Shown here piece by piece: positions 46,020 to 54,869 of a stretch of 64,000 bases of DNA. Location of the stretch: contig DYEC01000013.1 in assembly GCA_020725865.1 (NCBI GenBank), positions 62,001-126,000 of the forward strand. Direction: 5' to 3'. Position numbers and translations under genes: made by a program. Each line of letters opens with the position of its first letter. Position 1 is the first letter of the stretch. The DNA is from Anaerolinea sp. GTDB taxonomy: Bacteria; Chloroflexota; Anaerolineae; Anaerolineales; Anaerolineaceae. The notes beneath the pieces are model-generated. The model was not told the DNA's origin, did not search any database, and worked only from the letters and a program-made list of their open reading frames with translations.

Positions 46020-46973
46020 TTAATAACCTGTCGGATGAGACATAAGATTCTCAATAACACTTATCACACTGAGCGGTGAAACATCAAGGTAAATCGCATC
46101 TGCCAAATTAGAAATCCGAAACTCGCGAAAAGCCTGTCCACCCAACAAAATCTTTGGGTGAGGGGCAGAAAGCCCGGACAACACTTCTGGCAACTGCTCT
46201 AAAGCTTTTGCCGACTCAAGGCGGGTTGCTGAAAAAAGTAAAAGACGCGGTTTCAACTGCAACATCACACTCTCTAGCCCACTCAAGCTCAGGTCTGGGC
46301 CAAGGTACTTCACATTCCACCCGCGCCAGCGCAGCAACGCAACAATCATCAGCAACCCCAACTGGTGCATTTCACCCGGCGCACAAGCTGCCACAATTAT
46401 TCCCGGATGTATAGCTGGAGCTGATATAGCAATTATATTCATTAGGTGCTGGGTGCAAAATTGAGTGGCAAAATGCTCGACTGCAATAGGTATTTCGCCC
46501 CGATGCCATGCATCACCAATCTCAACCATGACCGGTTGAACGATCTCAGTAAGCACTTGGTCAAAAGAAAAAAGGGCAAAAGAACGCCTTAAAACATCTG
46601 AAGCCCCCGTTTCATCAAAACGAGTTAGGTGATAGTAAAGTCGCTTGACCAAATCAGAATGAGAAATAGGAGCAGGTGCTGTTGTTGGGGTACCATCTTT
46701 CGCTGGATCCCGCCCATTATTCCTAAGTTCACTCAAATATTCAACGGCTCTTCCAATACTCAAGCCATTATCAAGTTGTATCTTAAGCCATTGCAATGTA
46801 CGCAAGTCATATTCGGAATACAAACGGTAACCCTGATGACCACGGTGCGGGCTTGGCAATCCATAACGTCTTTCCCACGCTCTTAATGTCACGGATGGGA
46901 GTCCAGTCAACCGTGAGATCGCTTTGATATTATAGACTGGTATATGATCGTCCCAATTTGAAAAATCATCCAT
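46020..46973 (-). CDS. CarH-like B12-binding MerR regulator 1
   Basis: 317 aa. N-terminal MerR helix-turn-helix (about 12-80: YNIKAISRLTGLPSVTLRAW and GYRLYSEYDLRTLQWLK), four-helix cap, then a cobalamin-binding Rossmann domain. The CarH photoreceptor motif Wx9EH is intact (WHRGEIPIAVEH), with B12 loop GEMHQLG (ExHxxG). Known CarH proteins bind AdoCbl in the dark as tetramers, block carotenoid promoters and release on light. ATG 46973 after AGAGG. Heads the operon with SRPBCC, crtI and crtB. Direct repeats overlap its promoter. Confidence 0.85.
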   Translation of the reverse strand: MDDFSNWDDHIPVYNIKAISRLTGLPSVTLRAWERRYGLPSPHRGHQGYRLYSEYDLRTLQWLKIQLDNGLSIGRAVEYLSELRNNGRDPAKDGTPTTAPAPISHSDLVKRLYYHLTRFDETGASDVLRRSFALFSFDQVLTEIVQPVMVEIGDAWHRGEIPIAVEHFATQFCTQHLMNIIAISAPAIHPGIIVAACAPGEMHQLGLLMIVALLRWRGWNVKYLGPDLSLSGLESVMLQLKPRLLLFSATRLESAKALEQLPEVLSGLSAPHPKILLGGQAFREFRISNLADAIYLDVSPLSVISVIENLMSHPTGY

Positions 46974-47013
46974 TTCTGACCTCTATTAGTTACTATCATA
47001 ACCAGTCGCGGAG

Positions 47014-47035
47014 AGTTTGTCGACAGTTTGTATAA
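47014..47035 (-). promoter_or_regulatory. Tandem 11-bp repeats, candidate CarH operator (carH1)
   Basis: Two exactly adjacent 11-mers on the minus strand, TTATACAAACT and GTCGACAAACT, share ACAAACT. They start 41 nt upstream of the carH1 ATG and overlap the extended -10 TGGTTATAC (47038-47030). 11-bp direct repeats are the known operator layout of CarH. Confidence 0.5.
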
Positions 47036-47040
47036 CCATA

Positions 47041-47091
47041 TTCGTTTAAAAACAAAGAGACATATTGAGGTTTAATCATTCAATATGCCTC
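47041..47091 (-). terminator. Terminator of carH-like gene 2
   Basis: 12-bp stem with one mismatch (47057-47068 with 47080-47091), 11-nt loop, followed on the minus strand by TTTGTTTTT. Makes carH2 a separate transcript from the crt operon. Confidence 0.75.
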
Positions 47092-47113
47092 GCCTGAAAT
47101 GCTATAGTCAAAA

Positions 47114-48103
47114 TTAGCTTCTGGACGAAGCCGTTTTTAGTTTCTTCGTATTTTCCTTATTATTAGATTTTAACACTTCAGAAACGGTTATTACCCCTTG
47201 TTCCAGCGAATCTCCAAGATATATTCCCGAAATTTGCTGGCGAAGTTCAGGTTTGGACTGAAAAGCTGCTCCGCCATACCCAAATAGAGGCGTTGGGTGA
47301 ATCTGTTTCAATTTATGGTTGAAATTATTAATTTCTTGTGCCGATTCAACCATCGTCGCAGCCAAGATAATCATATCAGGGCGCTCATAACTGGCATAAT
47401 CCAGTAAATCCTCCAAAGGAATATCTGGACCGAGAAATTCGACTCGATATCCATGACTGCGTAAAAGAATCGCAAACATTAGACTTCCCAGCTCGTGCTG
47501 CTCGTCAGGGGCACAACCAATCAAAATGCGAGGTGCATTACGACGTGCAGAATATGCTTGTAATAGTGCAAGCAAACGTCCACGTAAATATGAACTGGCG
47601 AAATGCTCTGTTGTTATATGAATTTTACCGTGATACCAGGCTAAACCAATTTCAACCAGTGCAGGTGTAATAACTTGCGTTAGAATTGTTTGCAAATCAA
47701 ATGCAGATTGAGCCTCATGCAAGATTTCGCCGGCACGCCCTTCGTTATGTTCGATCAGCGCTTGATACAGTTGACTGGCGTAATGTTTGGGAGGAATATC
47801 ACTGATCTTTGTAATAGTGGGAGCCGCTGGCACGGCTTCTGGCAACAAACCATTCCGCACCATACTGCGTAGCTCATTGGCTGCACTGCTAATCGAAATC
47901 CCGTCATCTACACGACTTTTTATCCATCTCAATAGTGCTACATCACGTTCTGAATACAAACGATAGCGATTATCTGAGCGATATGGTGTCAGAATTTCGT
48001 AACGCCGTTCCCACGCCCGCAAAGTAACTGGACGAATACCAGTTCTTGCACATACAGCTTTGATTGTAAATTTTGGCTCATCCGGAAGATCTGCTATGCT
48101 CAT
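47114..48103 (-). CDS. CarH-like B12-binding MerR regulator 2
   Basis: 329 aa. MerR HTH (FTIKAVCARTGIRPVTLRAW then ERRYEIL) followed by a B12-binding domain. Wx9EH intact (WYHGKIHITTEH) and B12 loop DEQHELG (ExHxxG), with GPDIPLEDLL and a later GGAAF segment. Start at ATG 48103, 6 nt after GGAG; an in-frame TTG at 48115 is the Shine-Dalgarno itself. Own promoter and terminator. Paralogue of the downstream regulator, perhaps with a different ligand response or target. Confidence 0.85.
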   Translation of the reverse strand: MSIADLPDEPKFTIKAVCARTGIRPVTLRAWERRYEILTPYRSDNRYRLYSERDVALLRWIKSRVDDGISISSAANELRSMVRNGLLPEAVPAAPTITKISDIPPKHYASQLYQALIEHNEGRAGEILHEAQSAFDLQTILTQVITPALVEIGLAWYHGKIHITTEHFASSYLRGRLLALLQAYSARRNAPRILIGCAPDEQHELGSLMFAILLRSHGYRVEFLGPDIPLEDLLDYASYERPDMIILAATMVESAQEINNFNHKLKQIHPTPLFGYGGAAFQSKPELRQQISGIYLGDSLEQGVITVSEVLKSNNKENTKKLKTASSRS

Positions 48104-48143
48104 TATGGTCTCCAATCATTTGTCCACCAATCCACATTTCAAC

Positions 48144-48176
48144 ATTACACATACATTATACATAAATTTTACCATT
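48144..48176. promoter_or_regulatory. Three adjacent 11-bp repeats, candidate CarH operator (carH2)
   Basis: ATTACACATAC, ATTATACATAA and ATTTTACCATT in tandem (ATTnnACnATn). They begin 41 nt upstream of the carH2 ATG and overlap the minus-strand extended -10 TGGTAAAAT (48174-48166). Repeat number and length match the three 11-bp repeats contacted by a CarH tetramer; AT-richness makes chance possible. Confidence 0.5.
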
Positions 48177-48211
48177 TAGCAATCTTGTCTATCAGAACTT
48201 TAAGCCAAAAC

Positions 48212-48231
48212 ATTATACAAAGCTGTATAAT
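48212..48231. promoter_or_regulatory. Palindrome ATTATACA-N4-TGTATAAT
   Basis: Perfect 8-bp arms with AAGC centre. ATTATACA repeats the core of the second 11-mer at 48155. The right arm doubles as a TATAAT box (48226-48231) for the plus-strand Mut7-C gene, so CarH or another regulator may act in both directions. Confidence 0.45.
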
Positions 48232-48334
48232 ACTATATGCAATCCAGATACACACTAATCGGAAAGAATGCTTCTGTAAAATCTTGAGACACGGTCCCTC
48301 CATTTTCTCGTATCATCGTCGAGGTTCAAATATT

Positions 48335-49105
48335 ATGCCCAATGCTTTCATTCGTTTTTACGCTGAACTAAACGACTTTTTGCCTGCACCACAGCGTCAA
48401 ACCACGTCGGTAGTACCTATTCAGATAAACACAACAGTCAAACACCTGATTGAGTCACTGGGCGTTCCACATACTGAAATTGACCTGATCTTGGTAAATG
48501 GTGAGGCAGTCGACTTCACATATCGTGTCCAGGATGGTGATCGGATCAGTGTGTACCCAGTGTTTGAAAGCCTGAACATTGCGCCAGTAACACGCCTCTG
48601 GAAGCGCCCACTGCGCCGTCCACGGTTCGTTGCTGATACACATCTTGGGCGATTAGCAGCATATCTTCGCATGACAGGCTTCGATACGCTATACCGAAAC
48701 GATTACTCTGACAATGAGCTTGCTTCGCTCTCTCAGAGCGAGAACCGAATATTACTGACTCGCGACCGTGGGTTGCTAAAGCGCAATCAGGTCACACACG
48801 GGTTTTTTATTCGGCACGATGAGCCATTCCTGCAACTGGTCTCTGTAATCGAGCGATTCGACCTGCACAACGACTTGCAACCATTCACGCGTTGCCTGAG
48901 CTGTAATAACTTGCTGGATAAGGCGAGAAAAGAGGATATACTCGACCGCCTACCCGTCAATACAGCGCAAACGTTTGTGGAATTCAAAATATGCCAATCA
49001 TGCGGTAAAGTTTATTGGAAAGGCTCACATTACAACCGAATGTCTGCCATGATTAATCGGTTGCAAAGCTTCCGAAAAATGCCGGTTGAGAAAAGAAAAG
49101 GCTAA
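48335..49105 (+). CDS. Mut7-C RNase-domain protein with ubiquitin-like N-terminus
   Basis: 256 aa. N-terminal MoaD/ThiS-like beta-grasp domain (about 1-80: FIRFYAELNDFLP, LVNGEAVDFTYRVQDGDRI and SVYPVFES), then a Mut7-C PIN-like RNase domain (RFVADTHLGRLAAYLRMTGFDT, RILLTRDRGLL) and a C-terminal zinc ribbon with CLSCN...CQSCGKVYWKGSH. Predicted RNA-processing nuclease. ATG 48335 follows GAGG. In-frame sequence upstream lacks a start with a ribosome site. Overlaps the convergent CPBP gene by 4 nt. Confidence 0.85.
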   Translation: MPNAFIRFYAELNDFLPAPQRQTTSVVPIQINTTVKHLIESLGVPHTEIDLILVNGEAVDFTYRVQDGDRISVYPVFESLNIAPVTRLWKRPLRRPRFVADTHLGRLAAYLRMTGFDTLYRNDYSDNELASLSQSENRILLTRDRGLLKRNQVTHGFFIRHDEPFLQLVSVIERFDLHNDLQPFTRCLSCNNLLDKARKEDILDRLPVNTAQTFVEFKICQSCGKVYWKGSHYNRMSAMINRLQSFRKMPVEKRKG

Positions 49106-50148
49106 CCTTGTTCACCAAAAGAGGATTCAGACGACGCCACTAATTCTTCACGCCTATTGACAGGAAAATACAACGCAAGACGCTCCTGAATTGAAGCTCT
49201 CCCATAACGTCTGCGCACCCATAAAACGATTAGCAATCCACCAAGCAACATTGCCAGCAGGCCGATCAATCCTGCTTCCGGTCCAAATACTCCCCCGGTT
49301 AGCAACTCTGGACCACCTTGTTGAATGCCTATGAGAGACACAAAAGGTGTGGTACCGCTCACCGGGAATCCGAAAACATTCCCTTGGAAAAAGTTCCACG
49401 TAATGTGTAAACCAATCGGGATAGCCAATTCGCCAGTCAAGATAAAACCTAACCCAAGCAAAAGCCCAGCTATAGAAATGTTGATGGTACTGATTATACT
49501 GGCACCCGGATTTCCAAGGTGTAATGCGCCAAAAATCGTAGAAGACAGCACCCATCCCAAAACCAACGCCCTCTTTGCTCCCAGAGCAGGAAAAGCCAAT
49601 CCCTCGGCAATATTCCGCAAATGATAACCGCGCGAAAAAGCTTCCTCATAAATTCCCACACACAAGAAAAGGATAACTGACATCACCAGACCAGTCGAGA
49701 AGGGCACACTTTTCACATTGCTCTGAAACGTTTCAACAATCATTACCCATCCGGCAAGATATTCCACGCCAAAAATCATAAGCATAAGAAATGCACCCAG
49801 CAGAAGTCCAAAACCCAGATCACCCCACCAGCCTGGGCGAAAATGAAAACCAAAATCTGCAAACGGACGGCGGTCCAGTAGTTTTCCGGCAATCAGCAAA
49901 CTGATCAGAATAGCCAAAAGCGAGGCTATTGCACTTGCAACCTGCAGCCATGCATAGAAAGAACCTGTGGGCTCAAGTAACACTTGAAAATTACCCGACA
50001 TCAAAACGGCAACAGACGCAAATAACACGCCGGGTATGCTACTTAATGCAAGAAAAATAAACAACTGCACCAGAATGCGCCACGCCGCGCGCAAACGCCG
50101 TTCCTGCGTATTCCAAAAGAGATAAGTAACTGATCTTAAGATACCCAT
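49102..50148 (-). CDS. CPBP-family intramembrane protease
   Basis: 348 aa, about eight TM helices. Motifs EEAFSRGYHLRNI (EExxxR), FGALHLGN (FxxxH) and HITWNFFQGNVFG (HxxxN). Larger than the CPBP protein at 13935 and not a close copy. Last gene of the nusA-to-ribF transcript, 19 nt after the ThyX-like gene. Substrate unknown. Confidence 0.82.
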   Translation of the reverse strand: MGILRSVTYLFWNTQERRLRAAWRILVQLFIFLALSSIPGVLFASVAVLMSGNFQVLLEPTGSFYAWLQVASAIASLLAILISLLIAGKLLDRRPFADFGFHFRPGWWGDLGFGLLLGAFLMLMIFGVEYLAGWVMIVETFQSNVKSVPFSTGLVMSVILFLCVGIYEEAFSRGYHLRNIAEGLAFPALGAKRALVLGWVLSSTIFGALHLGNPGASIISTINISIAGLLLGLGFILTGELAIPIGLHITWNFFQGNVFGFPVSGTTPFVSLIGIQQGGPELLTGGVFGPEAGLIGLLAMLLGGLLIVLWVRRRYGRASIQERLALYFPVNRREELVASSESSFGEQG

Positions 50149-50167
50149 TCAAAAAACCTATCTTTCC

Positions 50168-51592
50168 TCACCCAGTTTGGGCAAAATAACATTGTTCAAT
50201 CTGCCGCCAGTCTTCTTGCCGCTCAGGAAACAACAAACCAGACAGCAAAGGGTGAACGCCCTGAATGTATTCTAAGATACGGCTGGCTACACGCCGCATG
50301 GCAAAATGTGCATTAGGCGCCGTGCGCAAACGAATAACGTGATGTGCAGACCGCATGTTAAGTGTCAACATTACACGGCGATTGAAAGCATTGGGAACAA
50401 CATAAGCAGCAACTTCAGGATTGAAAGCAGCAATCTTTTCATAAGTTTCTTGGACTGTTGCCATCGCCTCGCGAAAAACGTTTTCCAACCCCGCAGCAAC
50501 GATCATGCGCGGCATGGCATAACCTAAGTTTGCTGTGAGCAATTGGGGCGTTTGGGTCATCATACGATGGCGTTTCAGCTCAAAATAAGCACCCTGATCG
50601 AGTGTCAAATCGAAGGTATAACCAGTATGTTCCAATTCACGCACCGGGATGCCATGATTGCCAGGATTCCCAATCACCCGTTTCGCCAGCTTTTCTCTTT
50701 CTATTGTAGAAAGGCTACGGACAAAAGCCAAACAGCGCTCATAATCCAATTGAGAAAAACGATAAAGCGCCGACGCCAGAACCCGATTTTCTCCCTGAGG
50801 GTCATATGCGATCAGTGTGCACCAATCCTTTGGATCGCCCGATATTGCAGAGATAACCTCTCCTGTTCCTGTCAATGCTTGACGTATATCGGACAGATAT
50901 GGATCGGATTCGGCATATTTGATCAGGGTTGGCACTTCAGCACATGCAACTTGTTTTATGTTTTTACCAATTTCCTGCACTTCTCTTAGGGGACTAGAAA
51001 GCATCTTGGTAATAGCATGTTCCAACGCACGAGCATTGATCGTCATACCGACATTTGCCAGCGCCGCAGCCGGTAAAAAATAGCGAGCGACATCCACATA
51101 AATGGTGCGCAACCGGCGGTCCCAGCTTTGAGCACTTTCATCAGGTAATCGCGGGTTTTCCCGCTCTGCCACAGCTTTAAGCGCCGGTAAAGCCTGCTGA
51201 TAAGCCGAAAATAAGTGCGAGCAGGTCTCAAGATAGCGAGATTCCAGCGGGTGATGGACCAGTTCAGGTGGAACAGCAAAATCGTCTTTTCCCCATGTCT
51301 GGTAGCGGGTAGACTTCTCCGTATAAGATGCCAGACGATTAGACTCAATGGTTTCAACCGCTACGCGCGAAACATTTTCAATCGCAATATGCAAGACAGC
51401 GTGTTCCGCAACAGAAGCATGCCCATATCCCACCACCCATTTTTCGTGGAATTCCGCACTTTTCTCGGCCGTCAGTTCATCAGCGATCTCGCGAAAACTG
51501 AGCGGCGAGCGAGAGGTTTTTGCAAATGTAACAGCAATAGTCTCCGGTTCAAGCGTTTTAGGATCAAGCAAGTAAATCCGACATTTATTCGG
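50168..51592 (-). CDS. Double-domain ThyX-like (FAD-dependent thymidylate synthase family) protein
   Basis: 474 aa, about twice the length of ThyX. The N-terminal half has SVAEHAVLHIAIENVSR and SNRLASYTEKSTRYQ, matching the ThyX region around RHRxxSxxExSxRY but with SNR for RHR. The C-terminal half has ELKRHRMMTQTPQL and LTLNMRSAHHVIRLRTAPNAHFAMR, retaining RHR and the late Arg-rich block. So it is a fused duplication with divided motifs; thymidylate synthase activity is not certain. Start at ATG 51592, overlapping ribF by 8 nt. Confidence 0.72.
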   Translation of the reverse strand, partial: PNKCRIYLLDPKTLEPETIAVTFAKTSRSPLSFREIADELTAEKSAEFHEKWVVGYGHASVAEHAVLHIAIENVSRVAVETIESNRLASYTEKSTRYQTWGKDDFAVPPELVHHPLESRYLETCSHLFSAYQQALPALKAVAERENPRLPDESAQSWDRRLRTIYVDVARYFLPAAALANVGMTINARALEHAITKMLSSPLREVQEIGKNIKQVACAEVPTLIKYAESDPYLSDIRQALTGTGEVISAISGDPKDWCTLIAYDPQGENRVLASALYRFSQLDYERCLAFVRSLSTIEREKLAKRVIGNPGNHGIPVRELEHTGYTFDLTLDQGAYFELKRHRMMTQTPQLLTANLGYAMPRMIVAAGLENVFREAMATVQETYEKIAAFNPEVAAYVVPNAFNRRVMLTLNMRSAHHVIRLRTAPNAHFAMRRVASRILEYIQGVHPLLSGLLFPERQEDWRQIEQCYFAQTG

Positions 51593-52514
51593 CATTGGCA
51601 AGTACCTCACGGGCAATTTGAATATCTTTGCGTATCTGGTCAAGCAGTTCATCAACAGCGGAAAAACGTTTTTCCGGTCGAATTCGGCTGATGAATTGCA
51701 ATTTGATCATTTGCCCATAAAGCTGCCCCTGAAAATCCAACAAGTGTGTCTCCACACGAGGCTGCAGAGGTTGATCTTCAAAAGTCGGTCGCAAGCCAAC
51801 GTTGGTAACAGCTGGAATGCGCTGGTCATTAACAATTGCCCAGCAGGCATAAACACCATTGGCTGGAAGAATTCGCTGGGGCTGAATTTCCAGATTAGAG
51901 GTCGGGACTCCCAACCCGTGACCGCGTCCATCACCATGTACCACTTGCCCTGATAGGGAATATAGACGACCCAACAAACGTGCTGCTTGTTGAACTTCAC
52001 CTTTGCTAATCAAAGTGCGAATCCTACTGGAAGACACAACTTCCCCGCCAAAATCAAGGGGGGGAACCACTTCAATTTCATAACCGAGTTCTTCCCCAAT
52101 ATTTCGTAATCGCTCAACATTGCCTTCTCGATTATGTCCCAGAGCAAAATCATGTCCAGTAAACAATTTACGTAAACCTAGATGCTCTACAAGCATCTGC
52201 ATAAATTGATGGGCTCTCAATATAGAAAGCTCAAAAGAAAAAGGAAGCGTCACGACATAATCCACACCCAACTCGCCCAACAACGCAGCTCGCTCCTCGC
52301 TTGAGGTAAGATAAAAAGGTGTTGCAATTTTGCGCAAAACTACGACAGGATGTGGGTAAAAGGTCACAACAACAGCCGGTTTTTGCTCATTGTGGGCAGA
52401 GCTGACTAGCCGTTGAATTAGGGCTTGATGACCTCGGTGCACACCATCAAACGCACCAATTGTGCCCCACGTTTCGTTCAGGTGCAGCTCTTCCAGAGAG
52501 GTAAAATGTTGCAT
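51585..52514 (-). CDS. ribF: Bifunctional riboflavin kinase/FAD synthetase RibF
   Basis: 309 aa. Makes FMN then FAD. N-terminal FMN adenylyltransferase domain (GTIGAFDGVHRGHQALI, FTGHDFALGHNREGN, SSSRIRTLI) and C-terminal riboflavin kinase domain (GRGHGLGVPTSNLEI, GVYACWAIV, TNVGLRPTF). ATG 52514 preferred over TTG 52520; 9 nt after the truB stop. The FAD product may serve the overlapping ThyX-like protein. Confidence 0.92.
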   Translation of the reverse strand: MQHFTSLEELHLNETWGTIGAFDGVHRGHQALIQRLVSSAHNEQKPAVVVTFYPHPVVVLRKIATPFYLTSSEERAALLGELGVDYVVTLPFSFELSILRAHQFMQMLVEHLGLRKLFTGHDFALGHNREGNVERLRNIGEELGYEIEVVPPLDFGGEVVSSSRIRTLISKGEVQQAARLLGRLYSLSGQVVHGDGRGHGLGVPTSNLEIQPQRILPANGVYACWAIVNDQRIPAVTNVGLRPTFEDQPLQPRVETHLLDFQGQLYGQMIKLQFISRIRPEKRFSAVDELLDQIRKDIQIAREVLANAE

Positions 52515-52523
52515 GAGCAACGC

Positions 52524-53432
52524 TCAGGAGAAAAATACCTTTTTCGGTTGCCATTCATTCGTTTGTGAATCGAATTCCATCAAGGCAACCAGTTCTCCTT
52601 GTTCGCTGATACCACGTGCCATGGTACCAATACCCGGTTCTCCTGGAACGCGATGTCCATGGCGTACCGCTTCAACCTGTTCGTGCGTCAACTCAACTGC
52701 TGGCCAGTCGGAAAGCGCCTCTGCTGCCGGAATTAGATATTGATACCAGGTACCATTCTCAAAACTCTCGCGTAGTTTTCGCAGAGGCACTGCGTCGCGC
52801 AGCGTGAAACGCCCGCTTTTTGTACGCCGCAAGCCAATCAAATGAGCACCACAACCCAGTTTTTCCCCCAAATCATGCGCCAGCGAACGTACATAGGTAC
52901 CAGAGGAACAGTATACATCAATCACTGCTTCAGGTGGCGCCCATTCTAGCAATTCAAGACTGTACACCTGTATTTTGCGCGGCTGCAGATCGAGCTCTTC
53001 ACCCTCACGCGCCAGCTCATACGCTTTACGCCCCTGTACCTTGATTGCAGAATATGGCGGTGGCACCTGTTCAATTTCACCGATAAAGGTCTTGAGTACC
53101 CGTTCAAATTGTTCTTCGGTAATGTCTACTGGTGAGACAGTTGTGACACGGCCATCTGCATCATATGTGTCTGTGGTTTCGCCCAACCGGATAATTGCCT
53201 GATAGCGCTTGTCGGAGGCCGATACATATTCGCTCAACCGAACAGCCGGTCCAATCAAAATAACCAGTACTCCAGAAGCGCGGGGGTCTAACGTACCAGT
53301 GTGCCCAGCGCGACGAATGTTTGTCCCTTTTCGGATGATTTGTACAACGTCGTGAGAGGTCAAACCAACCGGTTTGTCCACTACCAGGACACCAGAGATC
53401 GCATTTTTGAGATCAAAGCTGCTGTTATTCAT
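52524..53432 (-). CDS. truB: tRNA pseudouridine(55) synthase TruB
   Basis: 302 aa. Converts U55 to pseudouridine in tRNA. Seen: GVLVVDKPVGLTSHDVV, AGHTGTLDPRASGVLVI with catalytic Asp, RYQAIIRLGETTDTYDADG, and C-terminal CSSGTYVRSLAHDLGEKLGCGAHL. Classical place between nrnA and ribF. Confidence 0.93.
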   Translation of the reverse strand: MNNSSFDLKNAISGVLVVDKPVGLTSHDVVQIIRKGTNIRRAGHTGTLDPRASGVLVILIGPAVRLSEYVSASDKRYQAIIRLGETTDTYDADGRVTTVSPVDITEEQFERVLKTFIGEIEQVPPPYSAIKVQGRKAYELAREGEELDLQPRKIQVYSLELLEWAPPEAVIDVYCSSGTYVRSLAHDLGEKLGCGAHLIGLRRTKSGRFTLRDAVPLRKLRESFENGTWYQYLIPAAEALSDWPAVELTHEQVEAVRHGHRVPGEPGIGTMARGISEQGELVALMEFDSQTNEWQPKKVFFS

Positions 53433-53470
53433 TTTAGGTCTCCCCGTACCATTTCGTTTGGTCTATGAAT

Positions 53471-54463
53471 TTATGATGTCTCCTTGATACGTTCGTTTAC
53501 TAATTGTACCCCATTTTCTATAATAGATTGAGTGGCAGATAAAACCCGATCCTGAACCTCTTCCATTGTTCCGACAATAGTGGCACCAGAAGCAGCCGGG
53601 TGTCCTCCCCCGCCAAACTGCACTGCAATCTGAGAAACATCGAGACCTGCCCTGGCACGCCAGCTCACTTTAACCCGTCCGCCAGTCTGTTCTACAAATA
53701 TGACGCACACATCACTTTCTGTAATACCAGATAGCATATTAATCAAGTCTGCATCGTCATTGCCGGGGTAGTCCGCTTCCTGCTTGTCTTGCAGAGTAAG
53801 CCTTGTCCATACCAACCCGCCCTGCTTTTGCAAACGGCTCAACCCTATTCCCCATAAACGGGCAGCTTCATAAGAACGCTGTATTAATGCCAGATGATAC
53901 AGCTCGGCCAAGTTTGCACCTAGATCTATAAGGTCTGCAGAGAGGCGTAACGCTTTTGCATTTGTGTTAGAGGTGCGAAACCCCAAAGTATCACTCACCA
54001 GACCAAAAAGTAAAGCACATGCTGCGGGCTGCGTAATCGCCAACCCCCAGGTTGGTAAATGCTCAGCCAGAATAGCTGAAGTGGCAACAGCTTGCACATC
54101 CACAAGATTTAAACGGGCAAAATTCAGGTTTGTGACATGGTGATCAATATTAAGGTCTGGCATCCTATCTTCAAGTACATCACCAATACGCTGAAGGTCC
54201 GAACAGTCTAACACAATACTGATATCATAGTCTTGCTCTGCCCGGCGTATAATTTGCTGGCTACCTTCCAGGTGGCGAAAAGCAAGCGGTACTCCTTCGG
54301 GTAAGACCATTTGCACTTTTTTACCAACCGATTGAAGCGTCAGCCCCATACCTAAAAGACTACCTATCGCATCCCCATCGGCGCGAACATGCGAAACCAG
54401 TAACATGCTTTCTGCGTTCTGAAGTACTTGGCTGATATTTTGATGTAACTGGTTAGGATTCAC
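53471..54463 (-). CDS. nrnA: DHH/DHHA1 phosphoesterase, NrnA-like
   Basis: 330 aa from GTG 54463. Degrades short oligoribonucleotides (nanoRNA) and pAp. Seen: LLVSHVRADGDAIGSLLG (metal ligands), IVLDCSDLQRIGDV, NIDHHVTNLNFA (DHH), and DHHA1 domain VSWRARAGLDVSQIAVQFGGGGHPAASGA. GTG 54463 follows AGGAG at 13 nt and overlaps rbfA by 11 nt; ATG 54490 is possible with a longer overlap. Longer upstream frames run within rbfA and are discarded. Confidence 0.88.
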   Translation of the reverse strand: MNPNQLHQNISQVLQNAESMLLVSHVRADGDAIGSLLGMGLTLQSVGKKVQMVLPEGVPLAFRHLEGSQQIIRRAEQDYDISIVLDCSDLQRIGDVLEDRMPDLNIDHHVTNLNFARLNLVDVQAVATSAILAEHLPTWGLAITQPAACALLFGLVSDTLGFRTSNTNAKALRLSADLIDLGANLAELYHLALIQRSYEAARLWGIGLSRLQKQGGLVWTRLTLQDKQEADYPGNDDADLINMLSGITESDVCVIFVEQTGGRVKVSWRARAGLDVSQIAVQFGGGGHPAASGATIVGTMEEVQDRVLSATQSIIENGVQLVNERIKETS

Positions 54464-54836
54464 TATGACCCGGTGTCTCCTTTCCCTCATTTTCCTGCCG
54501 CAAAGAAGCAAGCAGGCGTTCAATATGATCAGCCCGTTCAGGGGTCGGATCCCAATGAAAGCGGAGACGAGGAAAAACACGCAGTTCAATACGTTCTGCC
54601 AACGCATGCCGGATAAAACCGCTCGCATGGGTCAGTGCCTGAATTACCTCTGCCGAACGCGAGGAGCCTTCAACAGCAGAGACATAAATATCCGCAAAGG
54701 ATAGCTCGCGGTCAACCTCTACGTCTGTAATAGAAATTCCTGCAAGACGGGGGTCGCTGATTTCTCGTATCAGCATTTCCGAAAGGTCACGTTGGATGCG
54801 GTCGGCAATTCTTTGTAGACGCAATTTTGAGGGCAT
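54453..54836 (-). CDS. rbfA: Ribosome-binding factor A
   Basis: 127 aa KH-like protein for late 30S maturation and cold adaptation. Seen: RLQRIADRIQRDLSEML, DPRLAGISITDVEVDRELSF, ADIYVSA and RHALAERIELRVFPRLRFHWD. 33 nt after infB. Confidence 0.92.
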   Translation of the reverse strand: MPSKLRLQRIADRIQRDLSEMLIREISDPRLAGISITDVEVDRELSFADIYVSAVEGSSRSAEVIQALTHASGFIRHALAERIELRVFPRLRFHWDPTPERADHIERLLASLRQENEGKETPGHSES

Positions 54837-54869
54837 TTGTAAATCCTGTTCAGAAACGTTTTGGTATGT

